From: CAZKVJ01 sp964556225
Lineage (GTDB): Bacteria > Actinomycetota > Acidimicrobiia > Acidimicrobiales > Ilumatobacteraceae
Length of the DNA: 64,000 nt
Assembly: GCA_964556225.1 (NCBI GenBank)
Contig: CAZKVJ010000017.1
Coordinates: 14,123-78,122, forward strand
Direction: 5' to 3'
This document shows, one piece after another, positions 8,582 through 15,975 of this stretch. The notes under the pieces are model-generated. The model was given only the letters and a program-made list of their open reading frames with translations. It was not told where the DNA came from and did no database searches. The translations under genes and the position numbers were made by a program. Within the stretch, counting starts at the first letter, position 1. Every line of letters begins with the position of its first letter.

Positions 8582-9730
8582 ATGACGCCGCCCCGGCCGC
8601 CGGCCCACCACCGACGCGGGAGTCGACTCCTCTCGTTGCTCGTCGCGCTCGGCCTGCCGGCGGCTGCCTGCGCCGACGGATCGGGCAGCCCTGAGCTCGC
8701 CGACCTCCGCACGAGCGTGCCGGCCACGTCGACCTCCACGATGCCGGCCATGTCGACCACGCCGCCCGCACCGACGGCGACGCCGTCCACCTCGACGGTC
8801 GCCGAGCAGCCGGCACCGGGACCGCTCATCAGCTGGCGCGGGTCGGAGCGCTTCCTGGTGGGCGCCAACCTCCCGTGGGTCGAGTGGGGATGCGACTTCG
8901 GGTGCGGGGACGCGGGCGGGGCCAGCAGCGAGGCCACCCAGCTGGTGCTGGCGGATGCCTTCACGGCAGCACGCGCGTCGGGGATCGAGCTGGTGCGGTG
9001 GTGGGTGTTCACGGACGGGCCGCGCCACTTCGTCCTCGACGAGCACGGACTCCCGACCGCCGTCAAGGCCGAGGTCGACGTCGACCTCGACGCCGCGCTC
9101 GACGTCGCCGAGCTGTACCACATCGACTACGTGCTGACGCTGTTCCCGTCACCGACTGCGATCCCCGACTCCTGGCTCGGCTCCCAGCAGGCCCGGGCGC
9201 AAGTCGCCGCCGTGCTCGGTGACCTGTTCGCCCGCCATGCGGACTCCTCGCGCATCCACACCTGGCAGCTCTTCAACGAGCCCGAGTGGGACATCTGGAG
9301 CGGCAACGCAGCGGCGGACGAGGTGCGAGAGCTGGTGCACCTCGTCGCCGACGAGGTGCACCAGCACACGAACGCGTCGGTCAGCGTCGGCGGCGCCCGC
9401 CTCGACGGGCTGCCGATGTGGCAGGGGCTCGGCCTCGACTACCTCACGGTCCACTGGTACGACCACATGCGCAGCCGGAGGGAGTGCGTTCCGTGCACGA
9501 CGTGGGTTGCGATCAGCAGCGCGGCCGAGGTCACCGAGCCGATCCTCATCGGTGAGATCTACCTGGGGAACGACATCGACGCCGCGGCCCGCCTGCTCGA
9601 CATCGCCGCTCGCGGCTATGCCGGCGCGTTCGGGTGGTCGCTGCTGCCCGATCGCACAGCGGACCACCTCGCCATCGATCTCGACGCGGTGGCGGCCGCC
9701 GTGGACGAGCTCGGTGCCAGCCGCCGGTGA
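8582..9730 (+). CDS. Secreted GH5-like (cellulase-fold) glycoside hydrolase
   Basis: A 382-residue protein with an N-terminal export signal (RRGSRLLSLLVALGLPAAACA, perhaps a lipobox at AAAC), then a Ser/Thr/Pro/Met linker to about residue 80, then a (beta/alpha)8 domain. Clan A features: GANLPWVEWGCDFGCG, IELVRWWVF, the acid/base WQLFNEPEWDIW and the nucleophile candidate in EPILIGEIYLG. The spacing between the two Glu suits GH5/GH39-like enzymes. A TAGGTT box at 8545 could be the promoter, with a ~25-nt leader. Together with the lipoprotein at 3197 it gives the locus two extracellular hydrolases. Substrate unknown. Confidence 0.78.
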   Translation: MTPPRPPAHHRRGSRLLSLLVALGLPAAACADGSGSPELADLRTSVPATSTSTMPAMSTTPPAPTATPSTSTVAEQPAPGPLISWRGSERFLVGANLPWVEWGCDFGCGDAGGASSEATQLVLADAFTAARASGIELVRWWVFTDGPRHFVLDEHGLPTAVKAEVDVDLDAALDVAELYHIDYVLTLFPSPTAIPDSWLGSQQARAQVAAVLGDLFARHADSSRIHTWQLFNEPEWDIWSGNAAADEVRELVHLVADEVHQHTNASVSVGGARLDGLPMWQGLGLDYLTVHWYDHMRSRRECVPCTTWVAISSAAEVTEPILIGEIYLGNDIDAAARLLDIAARGYAGAFGWSLLPDRTADHLAIDLDAVAAAVDELGASRR

Positions 9731-9739
9731 GGCTCACCG

Positions 9740-10738
9740 TCAGCCGAAGTTGGCTGCGCCCACGCCCGGAGCGGCGCCGGCACGGACGACGAGGTTGTCC
9801 CAGTGCCAGGTGAAGCCGGCGATCGGCCCGTCCTTGGTCGGCGTGTAGCTGTCGTCGACGAAGATGACCCGGGCCGGACCGTCGGGCAGCCGGCCGTCGA
9901 CGACCTCGTGATAGACGCCGCCGTCACGCTCCTGTGCCACCGTCATCGTCCCGTTGCCGTTGTCCGTCAGGCAGTGGCGGTAGCGCCTCGCCTTGTCGTC
10001 CGTCGAGAACGGGTTCCACCAGTCGTCGAGCACCATCTCGCGACCGTTGAACACCACGAGCTTCTGCTGGAAGACCACGCCCACCATGCCGCCCGAGTAC
10101 TTGTTCGCCGTGCCGTCCACCGACTCGAAGTTCGGGTTGATGTACGCGAGCCCCTGCCGGTTCGCCTGGAACACGGTCTCGGGGACGACCACCATCTGCC
10201 ACCACTTCCGGGCACCGAGATCAGTGAGGTTCACGTCCCAGCAGACCTCGTTGACATCGGTGAACGCTGTCGCCGGCGAGAAGGCCACGATGCTGTAGCC
10301 GTCGACGTCGCCCATCGACGTCATGAGGTGATCCTTGCAGAGGTAGAAGGACTCCTCCGGATGGTCGGCGTGCAGCGTGCGACTCGTCGTCGGGCCGTTG
10401 CAGGCCATGTCGTGATCACCGGGCCAGGTGCCATGAGCGTCATGGCCGCCGGCGAAGCCGGCCTCCAGGTTCCGGTGATGGACCGCCGTCACGAGGCGCT
10501 CGAGGCCCTGGTTGCCAGTGAACGCGAGCGCCCACTCGCCCGCGGTCGTCACCACCGAGCTCGGTGGGCTGGCGGTGCTCGTCGTGGGGGCGGCCGTAGA
10601 GGGTGAGCGTGGATCCGGCGCCGGGGTCCCCGGTGAGGGACCCCGGCACGTCGTGAGCGTGAACACCAGCCCGCCGGTCAGGCCGAGGCGGGTGATCGCT
10701 TGCCAGCCACGCACCCGTCGGGGTGCCGAGCGGATCAT
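9740..10738 (-). CDS. Secreted or membrane-anchored protein of unknown function
   Basis: A 332-residue protein, not recognised. It opens with basic residues and one hydrophobic segment ending in a lipobox-like cysteine with an atypical -1 residue (GGLVFTLTTC), followed by a Pro/Ser/Thr linker to about residue 65. The body is rich in Trp, Asn and Gly (VNEVCWDVNLTDLGARKWWQM, VIFVDDSYTP, FTWHWDNLVVRAG) and ends in a likely beta-sandwich strand, suggesting a carbohydrate-binding jelly roll. Its anchor resembles that of the upstream lysozyme-like gene (GGLLFTLATC), and only 4 nt separate the two, so they are almost certainly co-expressed and may work on the same envelope polymer. Confidence 0.8.
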   Translation of the reverse strand: MIRSAPRRVRGWQAITRLGLTGGLVFTLTTCRGPSPGTPAPDPRSPSTAAPTTSTASPPSSVVTTAGEWALAFTGNQGLERLVTAVHHRNLEAGFAGGHDAHGTWPGDHDMACNGPTTSRTLHADHPEESFYLCKDHLMTSMGDVDGYSIVAFSPATAFTDVNEVCWDVNLTDLGARKWWQMVVVPETVFQANRQGLAYINPNFESVDGTANKYSGGMVGVVFQQKLVVFNGREMVLDDWWNPFSTDDKARRYRHCLTDNGNGTMTVAQERDGGVYHEVVDGRLPDGPARVIFVDDSYTPTKDGPIAGFTWHWDNLVVRAGAAPGVGAANFG

Positions 10739-10742
10739 GAGA

Positions 10743-11564
10743 TCACCAACCCGAGAACTCGGGTGCGGTCCACTTCCGCTGGTTCATCCAGTCCTGCACC
10801 CGGCCGATGTAGGTCCGCGACTCGGGCGTGTACCAACCGGCGAACCAGCGTCCGACGCAGCCCCAGGCGTCACCGGGCACGTAGGGCACGGTCTTCTCCC
10901 ACGGGTTGAGGTAGGTGATCCCGCCTTCGAAGCACTCCCGCCACACTGCGTAGGCGTAGTCGACGTTGTACGCGGAGGACCGCAGCGCATTGCCGTCCTG
11001 GAACGCCTCCGTGTGCCAGTAGTAGCCCACCTGCATCAGCCCGACGTGCTCGGAGCACGATCCGCCGGTGCGCAGCGGCGGGTAGCAGTGGTCGGTCTCC
11101 CAGGTCTCGGCACCGAGCGTCGACTGCTGCCACCACGACTCGATCGCCACCTGGGCCCGCACGATGTCCTCGTCGATGCCCCACTTGCAGGCCACCCACT
11201 GGAGGATCTCGTCGGTGGAGCCGTTGAAGGCTCCGTCGACGCGCGGGTAGCGGGCGTTGGGTGCGGTGCCCCTCGTCGCGTTCGCCACGGCGTTCTCCGG
11301 CTTGATCTCGGCGGCCGGCCGAACCCGCGATGCGCACTCCGCGCCGCTCGGCAGCGCCGAACCCGGTGGCAGCGTCGAGAAGTGACCCGTCGGCGACGGC
11401 GGGGGTGACGGCGGCGGCGGCTGGCAGGTCGCCAGCGTGAACAGCAGTCCTCCGGCCAGGCTGAGGTTCACGGCGCCGCGCCAGCGCGAACGAGATCGGC
11501 GGGTCAGTCGTTGGAACAGGTTCGGGCTCGCAGCGCGAGCGTCGTTCGGATCGAGCCAGGTCAT
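10743..11564 (-). CDS. Secreted lysozyme/lytic-transglycosylase-like protein
   Basis: A 273-residue protein. ATG 11564 was chosen because a strong AGGAGG ribosome site lies 7-8 nt upstream. After a cytoplasmic Arg-rich stretch comes a hydrophobic segment with a lipobox-like LAGGLLFTLATC, then a Pro-rich linker. The C-terminal ~170 residues have the lysozyme-superfamily pattern: IVRAQVAIESWWQQ (candidate catalytic Glu), HVGLMQVGYYWHTEAF (the G-x-MQ motif of SLT enzymes) and SSAYNVDYAYAVWRECFEGGITYL. Several Cys suggest extracellular disulfides. It leads an operon with the unknown gene at 9740; an 11-bp-phased repeat lies ~95 bp upstream. Confidence 0.72.
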   Translation of the reverse strand: MTWLDPNDARAASPNLFQRLTRRSRSRWRGAVNLSLAGGLLFTLATCQPPPPSPPPSPTGHFSTLPPGSALPSGAECASRVRPAAEIKPENAVANATRGTAPNARYPRVDGAFNGSTDEILQWVACKWGIDEDIVRAQVAIESWWQQSTLGAETWETDHCYPPLRTGGSCSEHVGLMQVGYYWHTEAFQDGNALRSSAYNVDYAYAVWRECFEGGITYLNPWEKTVPYVPGDAWGCVGRWFAGWYTPESRTYIGRVQDWMNQRKWTAPEFSGW

Positions 11565-11658
11565 CCGTGGCCTCCTCAGCAGTCCTTCACGTTCTGTTCG
11601 CCCGCGTCGCCCACTGGTATCGGCCGCACCCCCGCCGTGATGAGCGCTCCGAAGCACT

Positions 11659-11679
11659 CATTACGGTTTCATTACGGTT
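11659..11679. promoter_or_regulatory. Direct repeat with 11-bp phase, candidate OmpR-family response-regulator site
   Basis: CATTACGGTT occurs at 11659-11668 and again at 11670-11679, one helical turn apart. On the minus strand this reads GTAATG-N5-GTAATG, the geometry of MtrA, GlnR or PhoP sites. It lies ~95 bp before the lysozyme-like gene and ~85 bp before the ETF operon, in an A/T-richer island. Confidence 0.45.
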
Positions 11680-11750
11680 GCTCGGCACCCTAGCGGGCCG
11701 GCGCCGGCCGTGCACAGCGCCGCGAAGGAGATCCGACGGCCCGCCCCCAC

Positions 11751-11756
11751 TAGCCT
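11751..11756 (+). promoter_or_regulatory. -10 box (TAGCCT) of a leaderless promoter
   Basis: TAGCCT ends 7 nt before ATG 11764, the start of the ETF/mycofactocin operon. No ribosome-binding sequence fits in the gap. Confidence 0.6.
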
Positions 11757-11763
11757 GCCGCCG

Positions 11764-12690
11764 ATGCTCGCTGTGGTCCCAGTGCGTGCCGGCACGCTGC
11801 CCGCCGGTGGGGCCGAGGCCGTGGCGGAGTGCGCTGGGCGAGGGCTGCTCGCCGGCGAGGGCACGCACCAGGCCGCGACGTCCTTGCACGGCGTGGCCCG
11901 CGAGCTGCACCTGGTGGAGCTGGGGGTTTTCGCCCCTGCCCGGTTCGCCGCCGCACTGGCACCCATGGTGGCCGAGGAGGCACACCTGGTCCTGCCGGCG
12001 TCACCCGATGGCCGCGACCTGGCGCCCCGGCTGGCCAGCGTGCTGAACCGGCAGCTGCTGGCCGGCGCGATCGAGGTCCGTGCCCGCACCGTCGCCCTGG
12101 CCCGCTGGGGCGGGTTGGCCATCGAGGACGTCGCCGTCGATCGTCCCTTCGTCGCCACGCTCCAGCCCGGCGTGCGCGGCGTCGACCCCGACCCCCTCCT
12201 CGCGCCACCGATGGTGACCGTCCGGGTGGCGGCGTCCGACGACGCTGCCGCTCCGGACATCGAATCGCTCGAGGTGCTGGCTCCGGACATCGCCACGATG
12301 GACCTCGCCGAAGCCCCTCGCATCGCCGGCGGGGGTGCCGGGCTGGACGGCCCGGAGCGCTTCGAGCAGCTGGCGGCGGTGGCCACCGCGATCGGCGCGG
12401 CCACCGGCGCGACCCGGGTCGTCACGGACCGCCACTGGGTCGGCCACGAGCGCCAGATCGGGACGACCGGCGTGGTCGTCGACCCGCGGCTCTATCTGGC
12501 GTTCGGCATCAGCGGTGCGGTCCAGCACACCAGCGGGCTCGGCAGCCCGGACCACATCGTGAGCGTGAACACCGACGCGCACTGCCCGATGATGCAGCTC
12601 GCGGACCTGGCCATCGTGGCCGACGCCAACGCCGTGATCGCCGCGCTGGCCGACCGGCTGAGCGCCGAACCGCCGAGGCGCACCTCGTGA
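11764..12690 (+). CDS. Electron transfer flavoprotein alpha subunit (mycofactocin-associated type)
   Basis: A 308-residue ETF alpha. The C-terminal FAD-binding domain is unmistakable: RVVTDRHWVGHERQIGTTG, VDPRLYLAFGISGAVQHTSG and HIVSVNTDAHCPMMQLADLAIVAD follow the canonical alpha-subunit motifs. The N-terminal half is short and diverged from housekeeping ETF alpha. ETF takes electrons from flavin dehydrogenases and passes them to an ETF:quinone oxidoreductase. Here all partners are encoded together: FixC-like and FixX-like proteins, ETF beta, then MftE and MftF. I infer a role in reoxidising mycofactocin-dependent or acyl-CoA dehydrogenases. Leaderless start from TAGCCT. Confidence 0.85.
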   Translation: MLAVVPVRAGTLPAGGAEAVAECAGRGLLAGEGTHQAATSLHGVARELHLVELGVFAPARFAAALAPMVAEEAHLVLPASPDGRDLAPRLASVLNRQLLAGAIEVRARTVALARWGGLAIEDVAVDRPFVATLQPGVRGVDPDPLLAPPMVTVRVAASDDAAAPDIESLEVLAPDIATMDLAEAPRIAGGGAGLDGPERFEQLAAVATAIGAATGATRVVTDRHWVGHERQIGTTGVVVDPRLYLAFGISGAVQHTSGLGSPDHIVSVNTDAHCPMMQLADLAIVADANAVIAALADRLSAEPPRRTS

Positions 12691-13988
12691 CGGACTTCGA
12701 TGCGATCGTGGTCGGGGCCGGACCGGCCGGCGCCGCAGCCACGCTCACCCTCGCCCGCGCCGGACACCGGGTCGTGCTCATCGAGCGCGGCCCCTTTCCC
12801 GGCAGCAAGAACATGTACGGCGGGGTCGTCTACCCACGCATCCTCGACCAGCTCGTGCCCCAGTGGTGGGAGCAGGCACCCATCCAGCGCTGGATCACCC
12901 GCCGGGCCACCATGGTGATGACCCCGACCCAGGCGCTCACGATCGACTTCCGGACCGCGACGTGGGGGCGCCCGCCATACAACGGCGCCACCGCCTACCG
13001 CCCCGACTTCGACCACTGGTTGGCGGGGCTGGCCGAGGCCGAGGGGGCGGCGGTGCTGTGCAGCACCACCGTCACCGGACTCCTGCGCGACGAGCACGGA
13101 CGGGTCGTCGGGGTGCGAACCGACCGGCCCGAAGGCGAGGTGACGGCGAAGGTGGTCATCGCCTGTGACGGCGTGAACAGCTTCCTGGCCAAGGAGGCCG
13201 GGCTGTACGGGCCGGTGGATCCGTCGAACTACACGCTCGGGGTCAAAGAGACCCTTGCGCTGCCGAAGGAGGTCATCGACGAGCGCTTCGGCGTGCGCGA
13301 CCGTGACGGTGTCGACTACGAGATCCTCGGTGGCACCGGCGGGGTGAATGGTGGCGGCTTCCTGTACACGAACCTCGACACGGTGTCGCTCGGCGTGGTG
13401 CTGAAGGTCTCGAAGCTGGCCACCCAGGAGCGACGCCCCGAGGAGATCATCGGTGCGCTCAAGGCGCACCCGGCGATCTCGCCGCTGGTCGAAGGAGCGG
13501 AGCTGAAGGAGTACTCCGCGCACCTCATCCCCGAGGCGGGCGTGCGGATGATGCCGCAGATGGTGGGCGACGGGTTGCTCGTGGCCGGCGACGCCGCGGC
13601 GCTGTGCCTGGCCGCCGGCATCTGGCTGGAGGGCGTGAACTTCGCCATCGGCTCCGGGATGTACGCCGGCCAGGCCGCCGCCGAGGCGATCGCCCGCGCC
13701 GACACGAGCGCCCAGGGCCTGGCCGGCTACCGCCACCGTCTCGAGAGCAGCTTCGTGCTGCGAGATCACCGCAAGATGGCGAAGGTGCCGGCGCTGGTGC
13801 TGTCGGACCGCGTCCAGCGTCAGTACCCGACGTTCGTGGCCAACGTCGTCGAGCGGATGTTCCAGGTCGACAACCCGGAGCCCAAGCCGGGCCTGAACCG
13901 GGTGGTGCTCCAGGAGCGCCGGCGAGCCGGCCTGCGCTGGCGCGACCTGGCTCGCGACGCCTGGACCGGCCTCAGGAGCTTCGGATGA
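12687..13988 (+). CDS. FixC-like flavoprotein, ETF:quinone oxidoreductase family
   Basis: A 433-residue FAD protein beginning VTDFDAIVVGAGPAGAAATLTLARAG (Rossmann GxGxxG with the acidic end VVLIERG). The family features are GSKNMYGGVVYPRILD, VVIACDGVNSFLAKEAGL, YTLGVKETLALP, and the second FAD motif GDGLLVAGDAAALCLA followed by GVNFAIGSGMYAGQAAAEAI. It lacks the C-terminal iron-sulfur part of mitochondrial ETF-QO, which in the bacterial FixC/FixX pair is a separate ferredoxin, encoded 40 nt downstream. GTG 12687 makes a 4-bp GTGA overlap with ETF alpha. Expected to pass ETF electrons to the quinone pool. Confidence 0.9.
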   Translation: MTDFDAIVVGAGPAGAAATLTLARAGHRVVLIERGPFPGSKNMYGGVVYPRILDQLVPQWWEQAPIQRWITRRATMVMTPTQALTIDFRTATWGRPPYNGATAYRPDFDHWLAGLAEAEGAAVLCSTTVTGLLRDEHGRVVGVRTDRPEGEVTAKVVIACDGVNSFLAKEAGLYGPVDPSNYTLGVKETLALPKEVIDERFGVRDRDGVDYEILGGTGGVNGGGFLYTNLDTVSLGVVLKVSKLATQERRPEEIIGALKAHPAISPLVEGAELKEYSAHLIPEAGVRMMPQMVGDGLLVAGDAAALCLAAGIWLEGVNFAIGSGMYAGQAAAEAIARADTSAQGLAGYRHRLESSFVLRDHRKMAKVPALVLSDRVQRQYPTFVANVVERMFQVDNPEPKPGLNRVVLQERRRAGLRWRDLARDAWTGLRSFG

Positions 13989-14032
13989 GCGAGCGGGAGC
14001 GAGCGGCCCGAGCGACCGGGAGCGAAACATGA
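13985..14032 (+). CDS. 15-codon coupling ORF between the FixC-like and FixX-like genes
   Basis: ATG 13985 overlaps the stop of the FixC-like gene (ATGA), reads MSERERAARATGSET, and its TGA (14030-14032) overlaps the ATG of the FixX-like gene. It exactly bridges the 40-nt gap and could hand ribosomes from one gene to the next. Its first bases, ATGAGCGAGCG, are repeated at the start of the FixX-like gene, so it may have arisen by a small duplication. No function as a peptide is suggested. Confidence 0.4.
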   Translation: MSERERAARATGSET

Positions 14033-14331
14033 GCGAGCGCGTGCACTGGCCGGAGGTCTCCTTCGAGGAGCGCATCGCCACCACCGAGTTCCGCGTGCAC
14101 CAGCGCGCCCACATCACGGTCGACGGTGATCGCTGTCGAGGCTGCAGCACCCGCGAGTGCGTGGTGGCGTGTCCGGCCAACCTGTTCGTCCCCACCGCCG
14201 ACGGCGGGATCCTGTTCAACTACGAGCAGTGCTTCGAGTGCGGCACCTGCTACCTGGTGTGCAACCGCGAGGGAGCGATCACCTGGACGTACCCAGAGGG
14301 CGGACACGGGGTCGTGTTCCGGCGGACGTGA
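14029..14331 (+). CDS. FixX-like ferredoxin
   Basis: A 100-residue ferredoxin-like protein. Two cysteine groups are seen: CRGCSTRECVVACP (residues 36-49) and CFECGTCYLVCN (about 65-76), arranged as in FixX and the iron-sulfur domain of ETF-QO. The N-terminus SFEERIATTEFRVHQRAHITVD is also FixX-like. It should complete the ETF:quinone oxidoreductase with the upstream flavoprotein. The start is set by ATGA overlap with the short ORF; no independent ribosome site is obvious. Confidence 0.88.
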   Translation: MSERVHWPEVSFEERIATTEFRVHQRAHITVDGDRCRGCSTRECVVACPANLFVPTADGGILFNYEQCFECGTCYLVCNREGAITWTYPEGGHGVVFRRT

Positions 14332-14341
14332 GGGCGACGAC

Positions 14342-15181
14342 GTGCTGATCGGTGCGTGCATGAAGTGGGTCGGACAGCGACCCGAGATCGACCCGGCCAC
14401 CGGCGCCGTCCACCCGGGCGACGACCGCTTCGGCGGGGTCTCGCCCGCCGACCAGGCAGCGCTCGAGTGGGCGCTGCGCTGCGCCGAGCGCTGGGGCGGC
14501 CAGGTCGTCGCCGTCAGCGCCGGCCCGGCGGAGGCCGACGCCATCCTGCGCGACGCGCTCGCCGTGGGCGCCGCGCGGGCGGTCCGCATCGACCAGGCAC
14601 CGTTCGCCACCTCACCGGTGGTCGCCGGTGTGCTGGCCACCGCCCTCGAGCCGTGCGACCTCGTGTGGTGCGGTGATGTGTCGACCGACCGGGGCAGCGG
14701 TTCGGTGCCGGCGTTCCTCGCCGGCCGGCTCGGCGTGGGCCAGGCGCTGGGGGTGATCGAGGTGGTGCTCCACGACGAACCCGGTCGAGCCGGCGTCGTG
14801 CGCCGTCTCGACCGCGGACGCCGGGAGCGACTCACCGTGACCGGTCCCGCCGTGGTGTCGGTGGAGGGTGCGGCCGCCCGGCTGCGGCGGGCCCCCCTCG
14901 CCGCCGCCATCGCCTCGCGGTCCGGGCCGATCGAGGTCGTGGCCGGCACGCCCCTCGGTGAGCACCCGCATCGCCCGACCCGCCCGTACCGGCCGCGGGC
15001 ACGGACGCTGGCCGGACCGACCGGCGACGCCGCGCTCGAGCGGGTTCGAGCGTTGACCGCCCTCGGTGCCGGCCCCCGCGGTGACCCCGTCGAGCTCGAT
15101 CCCGGTGACGCCGCCGACCGGATCCTCGATGCCCTCCGCGACTGGGGCTACCTCGACCCCGGTTCTGGTCCCGGGAAGTAG
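14342..15181 (+). CDS. Electron transfer flavoprotein beta subunit (mycofactocin-associated type)
   Basis: A 279-residue ETF beta. The opening VLIGACMKWVGQRPEIDPATGAV and SPADQAALEWALRCAERWGGQVVAVSAGP follow the beta-subunit pattern (AMP-binding fold, EAL-type helix then vvAvs.Gp), with DLVWCGDVSTDRGSGSVPAFLAGRLG further on. GTG 14342 lies 10 nt after the ferredoxin stop, with a GAGG ribosome site before it. The alpha and beta genes are separated by the two oxidoreductase genes instead of being adjacent. The stop codon lies inside the 49-bp palindrome, which probably ends or attenuates the transcript. Confidence 0.85.
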   Translation: MLIGACMKWVGQRPEIDPATGAVHPGDDRFGGVSPADQAALEWALRCAERWGGQVVAVSAGPAEADAILRDALAVGAARAVRIDQAPFATSPVVAGVLATALEPCDLVWCGDVSTDRGSGSVPAFLAGRLGVGQALGVIEVVLHDEPGRAGVVRRLDRGRRERLTVTGPAVVSVEGAAARLRRAPLAAAIASRSGPIEVVAGTPLGEHPHRPTRPYRPRARTLAGPTGDAALERVRALTALGAGPRGDPVELDPGDAADRILDALRDWGYLDPGSGPGK

Positions 15182-15210
15182 CGCTGAGCGCTACTTCCCG
15201 GGGCCAGAAC
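15162..15210. terminator. 49-bp near-perfect palindrome over the ETF beta stop codon
   Basis: Two 24-bp arms surround a single central G. The left arm starts GTTCTGGTCCCGGG and the right arm ends CCCGGGGCCAGAAC; the only mismatch is a T opposite G, which still pairs in RNA. The ETF beta stop TAG is part of the left arm. There is no U-run, so it would not be a classic intrinsic terminator; it may instead be an RNA-stabilising hairpin or a mobile palindromic element. Confidence 0.6.
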
Positions 15211-15215
15211 AGCTA

Positions 15216-15254
15216 GGGAGGGGAAGGGAGGGGAGCCGGAGGGGTGGGGTGGGG
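15216..15254 (+). other. G-tract cluster, potential G-quadruplex
   Basis: Seven runs of three or four G (15216-18, 15220-23, 15226-28, 15230-33, 15241-44, 15246-49, 15251-54) lie in 39 nt on the coding strand. They fall between the palindrome and the -10 box of mftE, where a quadruplex could affect promoter use. Confidence 0.55.
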
Positions 15255-15258
15255 TCGC

Positions 15259-15264
15259 TAGCGT
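15259..15264 (+). promoter_or_regulatory. -10 box (TAGCGT) of a leaderless promoter for mftE
   Basis: TAGCGT ends 8 nt before ATG 15273 (5 nt before an alternative in-frame GTG at 15270). It would let mftE-mftF be transcribed apart from the ETF genes. Confidence 0.55.
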
Positions 15265-15272
15265 CGGGAGTG

Positions 15273-15959
15273 ATGGGAGGACGGCCGGCTCAGCGCCTTG
15301 GCGACGTCACATGGTCCGACCTCGCCGGGACCCGACCCGTGCTGGCGGTGCCCGTCGGATCGTGCGAACAGCACGGGCCGCACCTGCCACTCGACACCGA
15401 CACCCGCATCGCCATCGCCCTCGCCGATCGGCTGGCGGCGGCCCGCGCGGACATCGTCGTCGCGCCACCGCTCACCATCACCGCCAGCGGCGAGCACGCC
15501 GGCTTCCCCGGGACGCTCTCGATCGGCACCGACGCCCTCGCCACCGTGCTGGTCGAGCTGGTGCGCTCAGCCGACTGGTGTCGCGGTGTCGTGTTCGTGA
15601 ATGGCCACGGCGGCAACGCCGAGGCGGTCGCTGTGGCGGCGTCGACCGCGCTCACCGAGGGGCGCCGCGTGCTCGCCTGGTGGCCGCGGATCCCGGGCTT
15701 CGACGCCCACGCCGGGCGGGCCGAGACCTCGATGGTGCTGGCGCTCGACCCCGCGCTCGTCCGCCTGGAGCGCGCCGAGGCCGGCCGCCGCGAGCCCATC
15801 GCCGAGCTCGTGGACGACCTGCGCGCTCGTGGCGTCCTCGCCGTGAGCCCGAACGGCGTGCTCGGCGACCCGGTCGGGGCGTCGGCCGCCGAAGGTGTGG
15901 CCCTGCTCGAACAGCTGACCGGGGATCTCGTGCGGGCCGTCGAACGGTGGATGCCATGA
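15273..15959 (+). CDS. mftE: Mycofactocin system creatininase-family peptidase MftE
   Basis: A 228-residue metal-dependent amidohydrolase of the creatininase family. Motifs: PVGSCEQHGPHLPLDTDT (metal ligands E32, H34, D43), ASGEHAGFPGTLSIGTDAL, VFVNGHGGN (residues 108-115) and HAGRAETSMVLAL. These fit MftE, which removes the C-terminal Val-Tyr-derived dipeptide from the MftC-modified precursor to leave the AHDP core. The assignment over other creatininase relatives rests on the adjacent mftF. mftA, mftB, mftC and mftD are not in this window. Start: ATG 15273, or GTG one codon earlier. Confidence 0.88.
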   Translation: MGGRPAQRLGDVTWSDLAGTRPVLAVPVGSCEQHGPHLPLDTDTRIAIALADRLAAARADIVVAPPLTITASGEHAGFPGTLSIGTDALATVLVELVRSADWCRGVVFVNGHGGNAEAVAVAASTALTEGRRVLAWWPRIPGFDAHAGRAETSMVLALDPALVRLERAEAGRREPIAELVDDLRARGVLAVSPNGVLGDPVGASAAEGVALLEQLTGDLVRAVERWMP

Positions 15960-15975
15960 GCCCGAGTCCGCGACC

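Noticed and set aside
15182..15272. Search for a small mftA-like precursor (ending in IDGMCGVY or similar) between ETF beta and mftE
   Set aside because: No short frame there, or elsewhere in the 11764-17514 block, ends in a Cys-Gly-Val-Tyr-like sequence.
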